Positions 1-8,812 of a stretch of 64,000 bases of DNA are shown piece by piece. The position numbers were made by a program, and so were the translations under genes. The notes beneath the pieces were generated by a model. It was given only the letters and a program-made list of their open reading frames with translations. It was not told where the DNA came from and ran no database searches. The DNA comes from Stenotrophomonas maltophilia (GTDB lineage: Bacteria > Pseudomonadota > Gammaproteobacteria > Xanthomonadales > Xanthomonadaceae), in assembly GCA_900113425.1 (NCBI GenBank), contig FOZF01000001.1, forward strand, positions 2,005,283-2,069,282, in the 5' to 3' direction. Numbering within the stretch: the first letter of the stretch is position 1; every line of letters begins with the position of its first letter.

Positions 1-1311
1 GCGGCGCTGATCGGCCTGTACCACGCCCAGGCTGTGGATGCCGCTGCCGAAACCGTGCGCTCGCTGCCGCTGGCACAGCAGGCGCAGGAACTGTTCGCCG
101 TGAAGGACCATGCGTGGCGGACCATCTTCTGGAGCTGCCTGACGCCGGGCCTGGTGTTCTGTGCCGGCATTTTCTGGCTGTCGGAGTCGCCGCGCTGGCT
201 GGTCCGCCGTGGTCGGGTGGACGATGCCCGTCGCAGCCTGCAGCGGGTGCTGCCCGCCGCCGAGGTCGAGCCCACGCTCGCGCGCATCCAGGCACCGGAA
301 TCCAGTGGCACGAACGGCAGGCGTGATCCGCTGCTCAGCCGCCGCTACGTGGTGCCGTTCCTGCTGGCCTGCGTGGTCCTGGCCTGCACCCAGGCCACCG
401 GCATCAACTCGGTGCTCGCCTATGCGGTGAACATCCTCAACCAGGCGGGCCTGTCCGGTTCGGTGGCCAATGGCGCCGATGTGGCGATCAAGCTGCTCAA
501 TGCGGTGATGACCGTGGTCGCGCTGCTGCTGGTTGATCGCAAGGGCCGCAAGTTCCTGCTGATGCTCGGCAGCGGCGGCATCTGCGTGGCCCTGCTGGCC
601 GCCGCCACCCTGTTCTTCCAGGCCGAACGCGGCCGCGCCGATGTGCAGCCACAGCTGCAGGCCGCAGTCAGCGGCGATGGCCTGCAGCTGGTACTGGACG
701 AGACACAGTGGCAACGCCTCACTGACGGCATCGACAGCGAAGGCCGTCCGATGCAGCTGACCGTGTCCTACGCCTACGGCGACTTCACCAACGTGCGCGC
801 ACTGCGCAGTGACAACCTGATCGATCGCGAACTGCGCATCGACCGCGCCGGCACGGTGCATCCGGACAGCGTCATCGGCGCCTTCTTCCGCACCCTGCAC
901 CTGAATCCGTTCCCAGACCCGGCCGGCGCCGCACACGCGCCACTGCGCATCGAGCAGGCGCGGATCGGGCCGGTGCCAACACCGGCCCACGGCTGGGCGG
1001 TGGCCGCCTGCATCCTCGTGTTCGTTGCCTTCTTCGCGGTGGGCCCTGGCGTCTGCGTATGGCTGGCGCTGTCCGAGCTGATGCCCAACCGGATCCGCTC
1101 CAATGGCATGAGCATCGCGCTGCTGATCAATCAGTTCGTGTCCACCACCATTGCCGCGATCTTCCTGCCGACCGTAGGCCACTATGGCTACGCCAGCATG
1201 TTCCTGTTCTGGGCGACATGCACATTCGTGTTCTTCCTGGTGGCTGCGTTCTGGCTGCCGGAGACAAAGGGCAGGTCGCTGGAGGAAATCGAGGCCCGGT
1301 TCGCCCGGTAG
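1..1311 (+). CDS. MFS sugar-porter family transporter (5' end missing)
   Basis: Inner-membrane sugar/proton symporter family. The frame is open from base 1, so the N-terminal membrane helices lie outside the window. Visible signatures are SESPRWLV after TM6, DRKGRKFLL between TM8 and TM9, a GPGVCVWLALSELMP segment in TM10 and the terminal PETKGRSLEEIE, all typical of the sugar porter family. Unusually, about 120 hydrophilic residues (bases ~622-993) sit between TM9 and TM10, where bacterial members normally have a short periplasmic loop. The substrate cannot be told from sequence. Confidence 0.9.
   Translation, partial: AALIGLYHAQAVDAAAETVRSLPLAQQAQELFAVKDHAWRTIFWSCLTPGLVFCAGIFWLSESPRWLVRRGRVDDARRSLQRVLPAAEVEPTLARIQAPESSGTNGRRDPLLSRRYVVPFLLACVVLACTQATGINSVLAYAVNILNQAGLSGSVANGADVAIKLLNAVMTVVALLLVDRKGRKFLLMLGSGGICVALLAAATLFFQAERGRADVQPQLQAAVSGDGLQLVLDETQWQRLTDGIDSEGRPMQLTVSYAYGDFTNVRALRSDNLIDRELRIDRAGTVHPDSVIGAFFRTLHLNPFPDPAGAAHAPLRIEQARIGPVPTPAHGWAVAACILVFVAFFAVGPGVCVWLALSELMPNRIRSNGMSIALLINQFVSTTIAAIFLPTVGHYGYASMFLFWATCTFVFFLVAAFWLPETKGRSLEEIEARFAR
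622..993 (+). other. Extra soluble loop inside the sugar porter
   Basis: This in-frame insert encodes about 124 residues between the TM9 segment (FLLMLGSGGICVALLAAATL) and the TM10 segment (WAVAACILVFVAFF). It is hydrophilic, has no obvious membrane helix and carries a LQLVLDETQWQRLTDGID stretch that looks like a folded domain. Family topology places it on the periplasmic face. I do not recognise the fold. Confidence 0.6.
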
Positions 1312-1362
1312 CGGTCGACCTTGGTCTACCTCCGCGCGCAGCGCGGGTTCATGGCGCGCCCG

Positions 1363-1833
1363 TCATTCGCCAGTGATGTGCTTCGCCAACGCCTGCGCCT
1401 CGGCCACGCTGGGCAGGCCACTCAACATCATCGATTCGCCGAACGGGCCACCCACCGTCGCCACCGTCAGCACGCGGCCATCCACGCTGAGGGCCGCCCG
1501 CTGGCCCACCAGTGCGGCCGTGCCATCGTGGATGCGCTGGTGTGCCGCCTTGCGATAGCGGATCTGCAGGCCAGGCTGCTGGCTTTGGTCCAGCACGTAA
1601 CGCACATCGGCAATGTCGGCACTGCCGGCGATCGGCGGCTCGCGCAGGGCGAGTGTTTCACCCTGCCACTGCACCGGCGTGCCGTTGCCGGCAGCATCGA
1701 CCGCGCTCAGACGCACATCCACGCCCGGACGCGGCGGATGATCCCTGCCAGCCTCCGCATCCGCTGTGGCGCCGGGCATGCAACCGGCCAGGCCCAGCAC
1801 CGCGACCAGCAGAAACGAACCCGCCGGCCTCAC
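1363..1833 (-). CDS. Lipoprotein with SecDF P1-head-like domain
   Basis: Predicted 156-residue lipoprotein. The GTG start at 1833 overlaps the TGA of the upstream HdeD-like gene (GTGA), indicating translational coupling. The N-terminus MRPAGSFLLVAVLGLAGC is a short lipoprotein signal with lipobox LAGC. The C-terminal half (DVRYVLDQ..., ...GPFGESMMLSGLPSVAEAQ) resembles the P1 head subdomain of SecD. As a free-standing lipoprotein its role is unknown. A longer open frame extends upstream to 2412, but that part is antisense-frame shadow of the HdeD gene. Confidence 0.75.
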   Translation of the reverse strand: MRPAGSFLLVAVLGLAGCMPGATADAEAGRDHPPRPGVDVRLSAVDAAGNGTPVQWQGETLALREPPIAGSADIADVRYVLDQSQQPGLQIRYRKAAHQRIHDGTAALVGQRAALSVDGRVLTVATVGGPFGESMMLSGLPSVAEAQALAKHITGE

Positions 1834-2387
1834 TTCAGCTTCCTCAGCTTGAATGCCACCAGCACCTGCAGCAGCCCATACAGCAGGCTGCCAATGCCGA
1901 TCCACAGCGTGGTCACGGCCACGCCCGCGTAGGGATTGGCCGCGAACAACAGGCCCAGCACCACCGCCAGCACACCACTGAGTATCAGCAACCACTCGCC
2001 CTGGATCTGCCTGCGCACGCGGATTGCGTACACGATGCGGTAGATGCCGGCCACCAGCAGCCACGCCGCCAGGAACAGCACCAGCACGCTGGCGGTGGCG
2101 AGCGGATTGATCACCGCCAGAATGCCGAAACCGAGCGAGGCGATGGCATACAGCGCCAGCCAGCCACGCGAGGCACCGCTGCCACCGCTGACCAGTGCGA
2201 ACAGGCTGATGACACCTTCGATGATGGCCATCACACCCAGCGTCCAGGCCAGGGCCGTCGCCGCCGACAGCGGCCAGCCGATCGCGATGATGCCGAAGCC
2301 GAGTGCGACCAGGCCATACAGCAGCAGGATCCACCAGCTGCGACCGACCGCCGACAACAGGGGAGACAAGGGGGAATTCATGACCAC
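1830..2387 (-). CDS. HdeD/DUF308 family membrane protein
   Basis: 185 residues with about six hydrophobic helices in the paired pattern of the HdeD/DUF308 family (e.g. WILLLYGLVALGFGIIAIGW, GVMAIIEGVISLFALV). E. coli HdeD is an inner-membrane protein linked to acid resistance at high cell density; the role here is unproven. It ends in a basic LRKLK tail whose stop codon overlaps the GTG start of the SecDF-P1-like lipoprotein, so the two genes are probably one transcript. Confidence 0.85.
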   Translation of the reverse strand: MVMNSPLSPLLSAVGRSWWILLLYGLVALGFGIIAIGWPLSAATALAWTLGVMAIIEGVISLFALVSGGSGASRGWLALYAIASLGFGILAVINPLATASVLVLFLAAWLLVAGIYRIVYAIRVRRQIQGEWLLILSGVLAVVLGLLFAANPYAGVAVTTLWIGIGSLLYGLLQVLVAFKLRKLK

Positions 2388-2439
2388 TCCTTCGATCCGG
2401 AATCGGCTTCATCCTAGCCCCTGGCGATGAAGAGGGCGA

Positions 2440-3135
2440 TCACGGAACCCGTGCGCAGACCCACACGCGCACCTCTGCGGCACCCACGCAGCACAGTGTC
2501 TCAGCGATTTCCATCACGGTGCTGCCGGTGGTCATCACATCATCAACCACGGTCAGCCGCGGCGGCACCGGCCCACGTGCATCGAAGGCATCGAACAGGT
2601 TGTCCCTGCGCTGTTCGGCCGTGCGCTCGGACTGTGGTGCCGTATGCCGCCGCCGATACAGGCCATGCCAGACCGGCATCGGCAGCAACCGGCATAGTTC
2701 GGCGGCCTGGTTGTAACCCCGCTGGCGCAGGCGCCGATCATGCAATGGCACCGGAACCAGCGGCGCGCACGACCAGGGCGGCGGCGCGCGTTGCATCAGC
2801 TGCGCGAGCAGGCGTCCGGCCGCCAGGTCCTGATGGAACTTGTAGCGCACCAGCAGCTGGTCCACCGGCGGCAGGTACAGCAGGCTCGCGTGCGTGGCCA
2901 GCTGCGGTGGTGCCTCCTCGCGGCAGCTGCCGCAGACGATCAGGGCTGCATCCGGCAGCGGCAGCGCGCAGCGCAGGCAGGCGCGACCCGACCACGGCAG
3001 TCCGGCGTAGCAGGCCGGACAGAGATCCAGCTGGTCGTGACCCGGGTCGTTGCAGACCAGGCAGCGCAGCGGAATCAGCAGGCGCAGCAGCCGCTGCAAC
3101 GGTGCCCCGGCGACGATGCGGTGGACGATGCGCAT
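2440..3135 (-). CDS. comF: ComF family amidophosphoribosyltransferase-like protein
   Basis: 231 residues. The N-terminus carries the Cys pairs of the ComF zinc-binding region (CLVC, CPAC, CLRC, CGSC). The C-terminal half is a type I phosphoribosyltransferase fold with the PRPP-loop-like segment VVDDVMTTGSTV. ComF proteins are needed for natural transformation in several Gram-negative and Gram-positive bacteria. It is monocistronic here and faces away from the ClC gene region. The start MRIVHRIVAGAP matches family length. Confidence 0.9.
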   Translation of the reverse strand: MRIVHRIVAGAPLQRLLRLLIPLRCLVCNDPGHDQLDLCPACYAGLPWSGRACLRCALPLPDAALIVCGSCREEAPPQLATHASLLYLPPVDQLLVRYKFHQDLAAGRLLAQLMQRAPPPWSCAPLVPVPLHDRRLRQRGYNQAAELCRLLPMPVWHGLYRRRHTAPQSERTAEQRRDNLFDAFDARGPVPPRLTVVDDVMTTGSTVMEIAETLCCVGAAEVRVWVCARVP

Positions 3136-3317
3136 GCGGCAGGCTCGCGCATGGCAGGCAGCAAAGCCATCAGCGGAATGGGCAGACGGGGGTCGGTGAA
3201 ATGCCCGTCATCGTGTGCCGACGGGCATGACCGGCCATTCCCCCTGCTGCATGGCCTGCCGGGGTGGCTGCCGGTCGCCTCTCCCGGCAACATCTGCCGG
3301 GCACGTACGCGGATGAC

Positions 3318-4658
3318 TTACTTTCGACCGGGATCGACGGACGTGGCATCGGCCGATGGGCCGGACACCATCAGCAGTTCGGCCAGGCCACGATAGATCG
3401 GCACCCGGCATACCAGACCGGATACCCCACGGGCGATCAGTACCGTGGCCAGAATCGGCAGCAGCAGGTCACCGCTGTCCGTCAGTTCCAGCGAGATCAC
3501 GGCGGAGGTGAGGGGGGCCTGGGTGACGCCGGTCAGGTACGCGCACATGCCGAGCAGCACGAACGCGCGTGGATCCACGCCGGGCATCAGCACCGCCAGG
3601 TTGTGGCCCAACCCGGCACCGACCGCCAGCGCAGGCGAGAACAGGCCCCCGGGGATACCGGCCACATAGGAGGCCAGATTGGCCAGCAGCTTCATCAGCC
3701 CGAACTCATGACCCACCAGCGCGTGACCCTGTACCAGACTGCGTGCCTGTTCGTAGCCGGTGCCGAACGCACCTTCCCCCCACAGCATCGCCAGCGCCAC
3801 GACCACCAAGCCGCAGCCGGCGGCCAACAGCACGGGATGGCGCTGGCGCAGTTGCCCCAGCCAGCGCGGACGGCCTGCTGCGCTCGCCAGTACAGCACGC
3901 GCGAACAGCCCTCCCAGCAATCCCGCCACCACACCGCACAGCAGGATCGCCAGCCAGCCCTGGCCCAGCGGAAGCCGCGCCGAAACATGGCCGAAGTAGG
4001 TGTAGTTGCCCAGCAGACCCAGCGATACCACGCCACCGACGATCACCGCCGTCAGCAGCGTGCCCGAGAACCGGTGCTCGAAGCGGCCGCTGAGTTCCTC
4101 GATGGCGAACACGATGCCTGCCAACGGGGTATTGAATGCCGCCGCGATGCCGGCGGCGCCGCCCGCCAGCAGGAAGTGCGACAGCTCACGCGGGTCCCTG
4201 AAACCAAACCAGCGACCGAACAGGTACATCAGGCTTGCGCCCACGTGCACGGTCGGACCTTCGCGGCCGACCGAGGCACCGCCCAACAGCGACAGTGACG
4301 TCAGCAGCAGCTTGCCAGCCGATACCGCCGGTGAAAGATTCGTGGCGCGGAACGAGGCATCCGGCTTGTCCAGCGCAGCGATGACCTGGGGAATGCCGCT
4401 GCCGCGGGTAGGCTTCAGTACACCGCTGGTCAGCCATGCCAGCAGCGCGAAGATGCCTGGCGTGAGCAGCAGCGCCCACCACGGCGAATGCGTGGTGATG
4501 CGCTGGAACAGATGGAACGCCGCGTCGCTGGCCTTGGCGAACAGGATCGCCACCAGCGCCACGGCCACGGCACCGCCCCAGAGCGCGGCACGACGGCGCC
4601 AAGCCTCACTGAGGACCAGCGCGGCGATCCGGCCGCGAAGGCGATGGAGATCGGTCAT
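3318..4658 (-). CDS. ClC-type chloride channel / Cl-/H+ antiporter
   Basis: 446 residues with the ClC selectivity-filter motifs GSGIPQ, GREGP (gating glutamate) and IPGGLFSPALAVGAGLG, plus the conserved AAAFNTPLAGIVFAIEE. It is an inner-membrane homodimeric chloride transporter; bacterial relatives support extreme acid resistance. The C-terminus lacks CBS domains. It is divergent from bioB, and the 200-bp gap contains the biotin operator. Whether it is a coupled antiporter or a channel is not decided from sequence. Confidence 0.93.
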   Translation of the reverse strand: MTDLHRLRGRIAALVLSEAWRRRAALWGGAVAVALVAILFAKASDAAFHLFQRITTHSPWWALLLTPGIFALLAWLTSGVLKPTRGSGIPQVIAALDKPDASFRATNLSPAVSAGKLLLTSLSLLGGASVGREGPTVHVGASLMYLFGRWFGFRDPRELSHFLLAGGAAGIAAAFNTPLAGIVFAIEELSGRFEHRFSGTLLTAVIVGGVVSLGLLGNYTYFGHVSARLPLGQGWLAILLCGVVAGLLGGLFARAVLASAAGRPRWLGQLRQRHPVLLAAGCGLVVVALAMLWGEGAFGTGYEQARSLVQGHALVGHEFGLMKLLANLASYVAGIPGGLFSPALAVGAGLGHNLAVLMPGVDPRAFVLLGMCAYLTGVTQAPLTSAVISLELTDSGDLLLPILATVLIARGVSGLVCRVPIYRGLAELLMVSGPSADATSVDPGRK

Positions 4659-4769
4659 GGGCAGAGTCTGCGCGCCAGCGCTTCCGTTGGGCAGTGGTCA
4701 CTGTGGCCGCAAGCCTTGCAGGAAATGGTGAAACGCTGCCCATCCGCCCAGCCTGATCAGATGACGTCA

Positions 4770-4803
4770 CTGTAAACCAATAATATTCATTCATGGTTGA
4801 CAG
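4770..4803 (+). promoter_or_regulatory. BirA-type biotin operator
   Basis: CTGTAAACC (4770-4778), 16 bp, then GGTTGACAG (4795-4803). These arms are inverted copies with one mismatch and match the known gammaproteobacterial BirA box TTGTAAACC-N14-16-GGTTTACAA. The spacer holds an AT-rich TAATAT (4781-4786) that could serve as -10, so bound BirA would block RNA polymerase. The site lies 57 bp before the bioB start, implying that biotinyl-AMP-loaded BirA represses the bio cluster. Confidence 0.88.
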
Positions 4804-4859
4804 CCCCTCCGCACCCACCCACACTGCCGCCGTCGCTCCACTCGTACCCGGGTCCCGCC

Positions 4860-5903
4860 ATGGCCACTGCCGTCCGCCACGACTGGCAACACGATGAACT
4901 GCAGGCGCTGTTCGAACTCCCCCTCCCCGACCTGTTGTTCCGCGCCGCTGCGGTCCATCGCGAGCACTTCGACCCCGCCCGGGTGCAGGTCTCCACGCTG
5001 CTGTCGGTGAAGACCGGCGGCTGCCCGGAGGACTGCGCGTACTGCCCGCAGGCCCAGCGCTACAGCACCGGCGTCAACGCACAGAAGCTGATGGACACCG
5101 AAGCGGTGCTGGCCAAGGCGCGCCAGGCCAAGGCTGCCGGTGCGTCGCGCTTCTGCATGGGCGCGGCCTGGCGGTCGCCGAAGGATCGCGACATCCCGAA
5201 AGTGGCGGCGATGATCGCCGGAGTGAAGGCACTGGGCCTGGAGACCTGCGCCACGCTGGGCATGCTCAGTGGCGACCAGGCACGGGCACTGAAGGACGCC
5301 GGCCTGGACTACTACAACCATAACCTCGACACCGCGCCGGACTACTACGACTCGATCATCCATACCCGCCAGTACCAGGACCGCCTGGACACGCTGGAGC
5401 ACGTGCGGGATGCAGGCCTGAAGACCTGCTGCGGCGGCATCGTCGGCATGGGCGAGACGCGGGCGCAGCGCGTGGGCCTGCTGCTGGCCCTGGCCACGCT
5501 GCCGGCACATCCGGATTCGGTGCCGATCAACAAACTGGTGCAGGTGGCCGGTACGCCACTGCACGGCAGTGCGGAACTGGACCCGTTCGAGTTCGTGCGC
5601 ATGATCGCGGTGGCACGCATTGCCATGCCGCGTTCGATGGTGCGCCTGTCGGCCGGCCGCGAGGCGATGAGCGACGAACTGCAGGCGCTGTGCTTCCTGG
5701 CCGGCGCCAACTCCATCTTCTATGGCGACAGGCTGCTGACCACCGGCAACCCGGAAAGCGAACGCGATCTGGCATTGTTCGCGCGGCTGGGCCTGCAGCC
5801 GATGGCGGTGCAGGTGGACGCCGAGGGCCACGACCACGGCGGTACCGTGCATGCCGATATCGGCACCGATGCACCCGGCTGCGGCTGCGCTCACGCGGCC
5901 TGA
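4860..5903 (+). CDS. bioB: Biotin synthase
   Basis: Radical-SAM enzyme that inserts sulfur into dethiobiotin. Its 347 residues contain the cluster motif [10 protein letters not shown] (Cys55, Cys59, Cys62 from the chosen start) and the biotin synthase segment YYNHNLDT. The start at 4860 ([14 protein letters not shown]) matches the family. The frame is open back to a TTG at 4797, but that would begin inside the BirA operator. The C-terminus ends in a Cys-rich GCGCAHAA tail. It is the first gene of the biotin cluster. Confidence 0.97.
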   Translation: MATAVRHDWQHDELQALFELPLPDLLFRAAAVHREHFDPARVQVSTLLSVKTGGCPEDCAYCPQAQRYSTGVNAQKLMDTEAVLAKARQAKAAGASRFCMGAAWRSPKDRDIPKVAAMIAGVKALGLETCATLGMLSGDQARALKDAGLDYYNHNLDTAPDYYDSIIHTRQYQDRLDTLEHVRDAGLKTCCGGIVGMGETRAQRVGLLLALATLPAHPDSVPINKLVQVAGTPLHGSAELDPFEFVRMIAVARIAMPRSMVRLSAGREAMSDELQALCFLAGANSIFYGDRLLTTGNPESERDLALFARLGLQPMAVQVDAEGHDHGGTVHADIGTDAPGCGCAHAA

Positions 5904-5970
5904 GACGGGGCCCGAGCAGGCGTCCCGGCAACGCGCTACCCTAGCCGCCCCGTCGCCGCCTCCCGCCGCC

Positions 5971-7194
5971 ATGGCCCGCCCCGACCTCACCGCCCGCATC
6001 CAGGACCAGCGCGCGCTGCGCGATGCCCAAGGTCGTCGCCGCCCACGGCGCACGGTCACCCGCCGCGATGGCGTCTGCCTGGAAGTGGAAGGCCGCTGGC
6101 TGACCGGCTTCTGCAGCAACGACTATCTGGGCCTGGCCCAGCAGTTCAGCGTGGTCAATGCACTGCAGGACGCGGCCGCCCGCGAAGGCGCCGGTGCCGG
6201 CGCATCGCATCTGGTCTGTGGCCACCACGCGATGCACGATGCTCTGGAGCGCGAAGTGGCCGAGTGGCTGGGCTACCCGCGCGCACTGCTGTTCGGCAGC
6301 GGTTTCGCCGCCAACCTGGCGGTGCAGCAGGCGCTGCTGAGCGAAGAGAACGACGTCTGCGTGCAGGACAAGCTCAATCACGCCAGTCTGCTCGATGCCA
6401 CACGGCTGGCCGGTGCGCGCCTGCGCCGCTATCCGCACCTGGATGCGGAAGGGGCCATGCGCCAGCTCAGGCACGCAGCCGATGGCGCAGCGATGCTGGC
6501 CACCGATGGTGTCTTCAGCATGGACGGCGATGTCGCGCCGCTGCGCGCACTGTCACTGGTCGCGCGTCTGCAGCAGGCACTGTTCTATGTGGACGACGCA
6601 CATGGTGTTGGCGTGGTCGGCGATGGCCGGGGCACGGTGGCGGCCGCCGGTCTGGGCGTGGACGACGTGCCGTTGCAGCTGGTCACCCTGGGCAAGGCGC
6701 TGGGCAGTGCCGGCGCGGTGGTGCTGGGCCGCGAAGATCTGATCGAGCATCTGGCCGAAACCGCCCGCCCCTACATCTATACCACCGCGATGCCGCCGGC
6801 GCTGGCGGCGGCCGCGCTGGAAGCAGTGCGCCTGGCACGCCGCGACAACTGGCGCCGCACCAAGCTGGTCGACCTGATCGCGCTGTTCCGCGGCGAGGCG
6901 CGCCGCCACGGGCTGGACCTGATGGCATCGGAGACACCGATCCAGCCCCTGCTGTGCGGCGATGACCACACCGCACTGGCGCTGTCCAAGGCGCTGGAGC
7001 AGGCGGGGTGGCTGGTCGGAGCGATCCGCCCGCCGACCGTTCCGGAAGGCAAGGCGCGCCTGCGCGTCACCCTCTCTGCCCTGCACACGGCAGACCAGGT
7101 GCGGGGGCTGGTCGAGGCCATCGCCAGCGCGCGCGATCGCCTGTCGATCACGCCGCGCGAGGCCGCGCCACCGCCACTGCCGGTCCTGGCCTGA
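5971..7194 (+). CDS. bioF: 8-amino-7-oxononanoate synthase
   Basis: PLP enzyme condensing pimeloyl-ACP with alanine, the first ring-assembly step of biotin synthesis. 407 residues. The motifs are [10 protein letters not shown] near the N-terminus, [18 protein letters not shown] and the PLP-lysine segment [12 protein letters not shown]. The ATG at 5971 ([11 protein letters not shown]) gives family length; the upstream open frame overlaps bioB and is not needed. It lies 67 bp after bioB on the same strand. No clear Shine-Dalgarno sequence is visible. Confidence 0.96.
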   Translation: MARPDLTARIQDQRALRDAQGRRRPRRTVTRRDGVCLEVEGRWLTGFCSNDYLGLAQQFSVVNALQDAAAREGAGAGASHLVCGHHAMHDALEREVAEWLGYPRALLFGSGFAANLAVQQALLSEENDVCVQDKLNHASLLDATRLAGARLRRYPHLDAEGAMRQLRHAADGAAMLATDGVFSMDGDVAPLRALSLVARLQQALFYVDDAHGVGVVGDGRGTVAAAGLGVDDVPLQLVTLGKALGSAGAVVLGREDLIEHLAETARPYIYTTAMPPALAAAALEAVRLARRDNWRRTKLVDLIALFRGEARRHGLDLMASETPIQPLLCGDDHTALALSKALEQAGWLVGAIRPPTVPEGKARLRVTLSALHTADQVRGLVEAIASARDRLSITPREAAPPPLPVLA

Positions 7195-7212
7195 GGTTCT
7201 GCTGGTTTCCGC

Positions 7213-7992
7213 ATGCATATCGAAGTCGCCGGCCAGGGGCCGGACCTGGTACTGATCCACGGCTGGGCCCTGCAGGGCGGTGTGTTCGCGCCGCTGGCCC
7301 AGCGCCTGGCGCAGCAGTTCACCCTGCACCTGGTCGATCTTCCCGGACACGGCCACAGCCGCGGGGACGCTACGCCGTTGCGCCTGCCCTTCGTGGTCAA
7401 CGCGATCGCCGCCGCCACGCCACCAGCGGTGTGGTGTGGGTGGTCACTGGGCGGGCTGTTCGCACTGCATGCCGCGGCGACCCTGCCGAAAGTGCGGGGA
7501 CTGGCGATGATCGCTGCCACGCCCCGTTTCGTGCGCGGCGACGACTGGCCGCATGCAGTGGAACCGGCCGTGTTCGAGCAGTTCGGCCGTGAGCTGGCCA
7601 GCGATTTCGGTGGCACGCTGGAACGATTCCTGGCCCTGGATGTGATGGGTTCGGCGCACGCCCGCGAGGAACTGCGCACCCTGCGCCAGCGCCTGGTGGA
7701 ACGCGGTGCACCGACCGCACGCGCCCTGCTGGAGGGCCTGCAGCTGCTGGAAAGCACCGACCTGCGCGGCGCCCTGCCGGCACTGGGCAAGCCCAGCCTG
7801 TGGATCGCCGGTCAACGCGACCGGCTGGTCCCACCGGCCGCCGTACAGGCGGCAGCAGCGCTCACGCCCGGCGGACAGGCGCTGACCATCGCTCACGGCG
7901 GCCACGCCCCCTTCCTCGGCCACGCCGATGACGTGGCCGCCGTCCTGCAACGCTTCGTTGCCGGCCTGACACCGGCGGATGGCGGACAATGA
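7213..7992 (+). CDS. bioH: Pimeloyl-ACP methyl ester carboxylesterase
   Basis: Alpha/beta hydrolase that releases methanol from pimeloyl-ACP methyl ester and so ends the BioC-initiated modified fatty-acid cycle. 259 residues. The nucleophile elbow is GWSLGG (Ser78), the acid lies in IAGQRDRLVPP and the histidine in GGHAPFLGH. The oxyanion region is LIHGWALQGG, as in E. coli BioH. It starts 18 bp after bioF and is followed 29 bp later by an SDR gene. Confidence 0.95.
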   Translation: MHIEVAGQGPDLVLIHGWALQGGVFAPLAQRLAQQFTLHLVDLPGHGHSRGDATPLRLPFVVNAIAAATPPAVWCGWSLGGLFALHAAATLPKVRGLAMIAATPRFVRGDDWPHAVEPAVFEQFGRELASDFGGTLERFLALDVMGSAHAREELRTLRQRLVERGAPTARALLEGLQLLESTDLRGALPALGKPSLWIAGQRDRLVPPAAVQAAAALTPGGQALTIAHGGHAPFLGHADDVAAVLQRFVAGLTPADGGQ

Positions 7993-8021
7993 CGCTCCTT
8001 CGAACTGCGCAGGGCTGACGC

Positions 8022-8801
8022 ATGGATCTGGGTATCAAGGGCCGCTGGGCCCTGGTCTGCGGTGCAAGCAAGGGGCTGGGCCTGGGATGCGCGCGCGCAC
8101 TGGCGCGCGAAGGCGTGAACGTGGTGATCGTTGCGCGCGGCGAGGCGGCCCTGCAGGCCGCCGTCGAGCATCTGCGCGCACTGCCCGGCGCCGGTGAGGT
8201 GCGCGCGGTCGCTGCCGACGTCAGCACCGACGCCGGTCGTGCCGCTGCGCTGGCCGCCTGCCCGCAGGTGGACATCCTGGTCAACAACGCGGGCGGCCCG
8301 CCGCCAGGCGATTTCCGCAGCTTCGAGCGTGACGACTGGATCGCTGCACTGGACGCCAACATGCTGGCGCCGATCGCGCTGATCCGCGCCACCGTGGACG
8401 CGATGATCGAGCGCGGCTTCGGCCGCATCGTCAACATCACCTCGTCGGCGGTCAAGGCGCCGATCGATACCCTGGCGTTGTCCAACGGCGCGCGCAGTGG
8501 CTTGACCGGCTTCGTCGCCGGCCTGTCGCGGCGCACCGTCGCCCACAATGTCACCCTCAACAATCTGCTGCCTGGCCAGTTCGACACCGATCGCCTGCGC
8601 GCCAACTTCGCCCACAGCGCGGGCAGGGATGGCGATGCCGGGGAGATCGCCGAGCGCCGCCGCCAGCAGATCCCCGCCGGCCGCTTCGGCACCGCCGACG
8701 AATTCGGCGCGTCCTGTGCTTTCCTGTGCAGTGCACAGGCCGGCTACATCACCGGGCAGAACCTGCTGATCGATGGCGGCGCCTACCCCGGTACGTTCTG
8801 A
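8022..8801 (+). CDS. SDR-family oxidoreductase in the biotin cluster
   Basis: 259 residues with a Rossmann fold: glycine motif GASKGLGLGCARAL, NNAG motif (VNNAGGPPPGD) and C-terminal YITGQNLLIDGG. The position of the usual YxxxK active site reads LALSNGARSGLTG, so the canonical catalytic tyrosine is replaced by Ser/Asn. Members of this type are called 3-oxoacyl-ACP reductase-like. Being sandwiched between bioH and bioC suggests a link to pimeloyl-ACP synthesis, but function is unproven. Only 11 bp separate it from bioC. Confidence 0.85.
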   Translation: MDLGIKGRWALVCGASKGLGLGCARALAREGVNVVIVARGEAALQAAVEHLRALPGAGEVRAVAADVSTDAGRAAALAACPQVDILVNNAGGPPPGDFRSFERDDWIAALDANMLAPIALIRATVDAMIERGFGRIVNITSSAVKAPIDTLALSNGARSGLTGFVAGLSRRTVAHNVTLNNLLPGQFDTDRLRANFAHSAGRDGDAGEIAERRRQQIPAGRFGTADEFGASCAFLCSAQAGYITGQNLLIDGGAYPGTF

Positions 8802-8812
8802 GAGATCCTGCA

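Noticed and set aside
1834-2412. Upstream part of the long minus-strand frame that ends in the SecD-like lipoprotein
   Set aside because: This part is a frame shadow of the HdeD gene; the lipoprotein begins at the overlapping GTG at 1833.
4797-4859. Upstream TTG start for bioB
   Set aside because: It lies inside the BirA operator and adds a Pro-rich tail not seen in the family.
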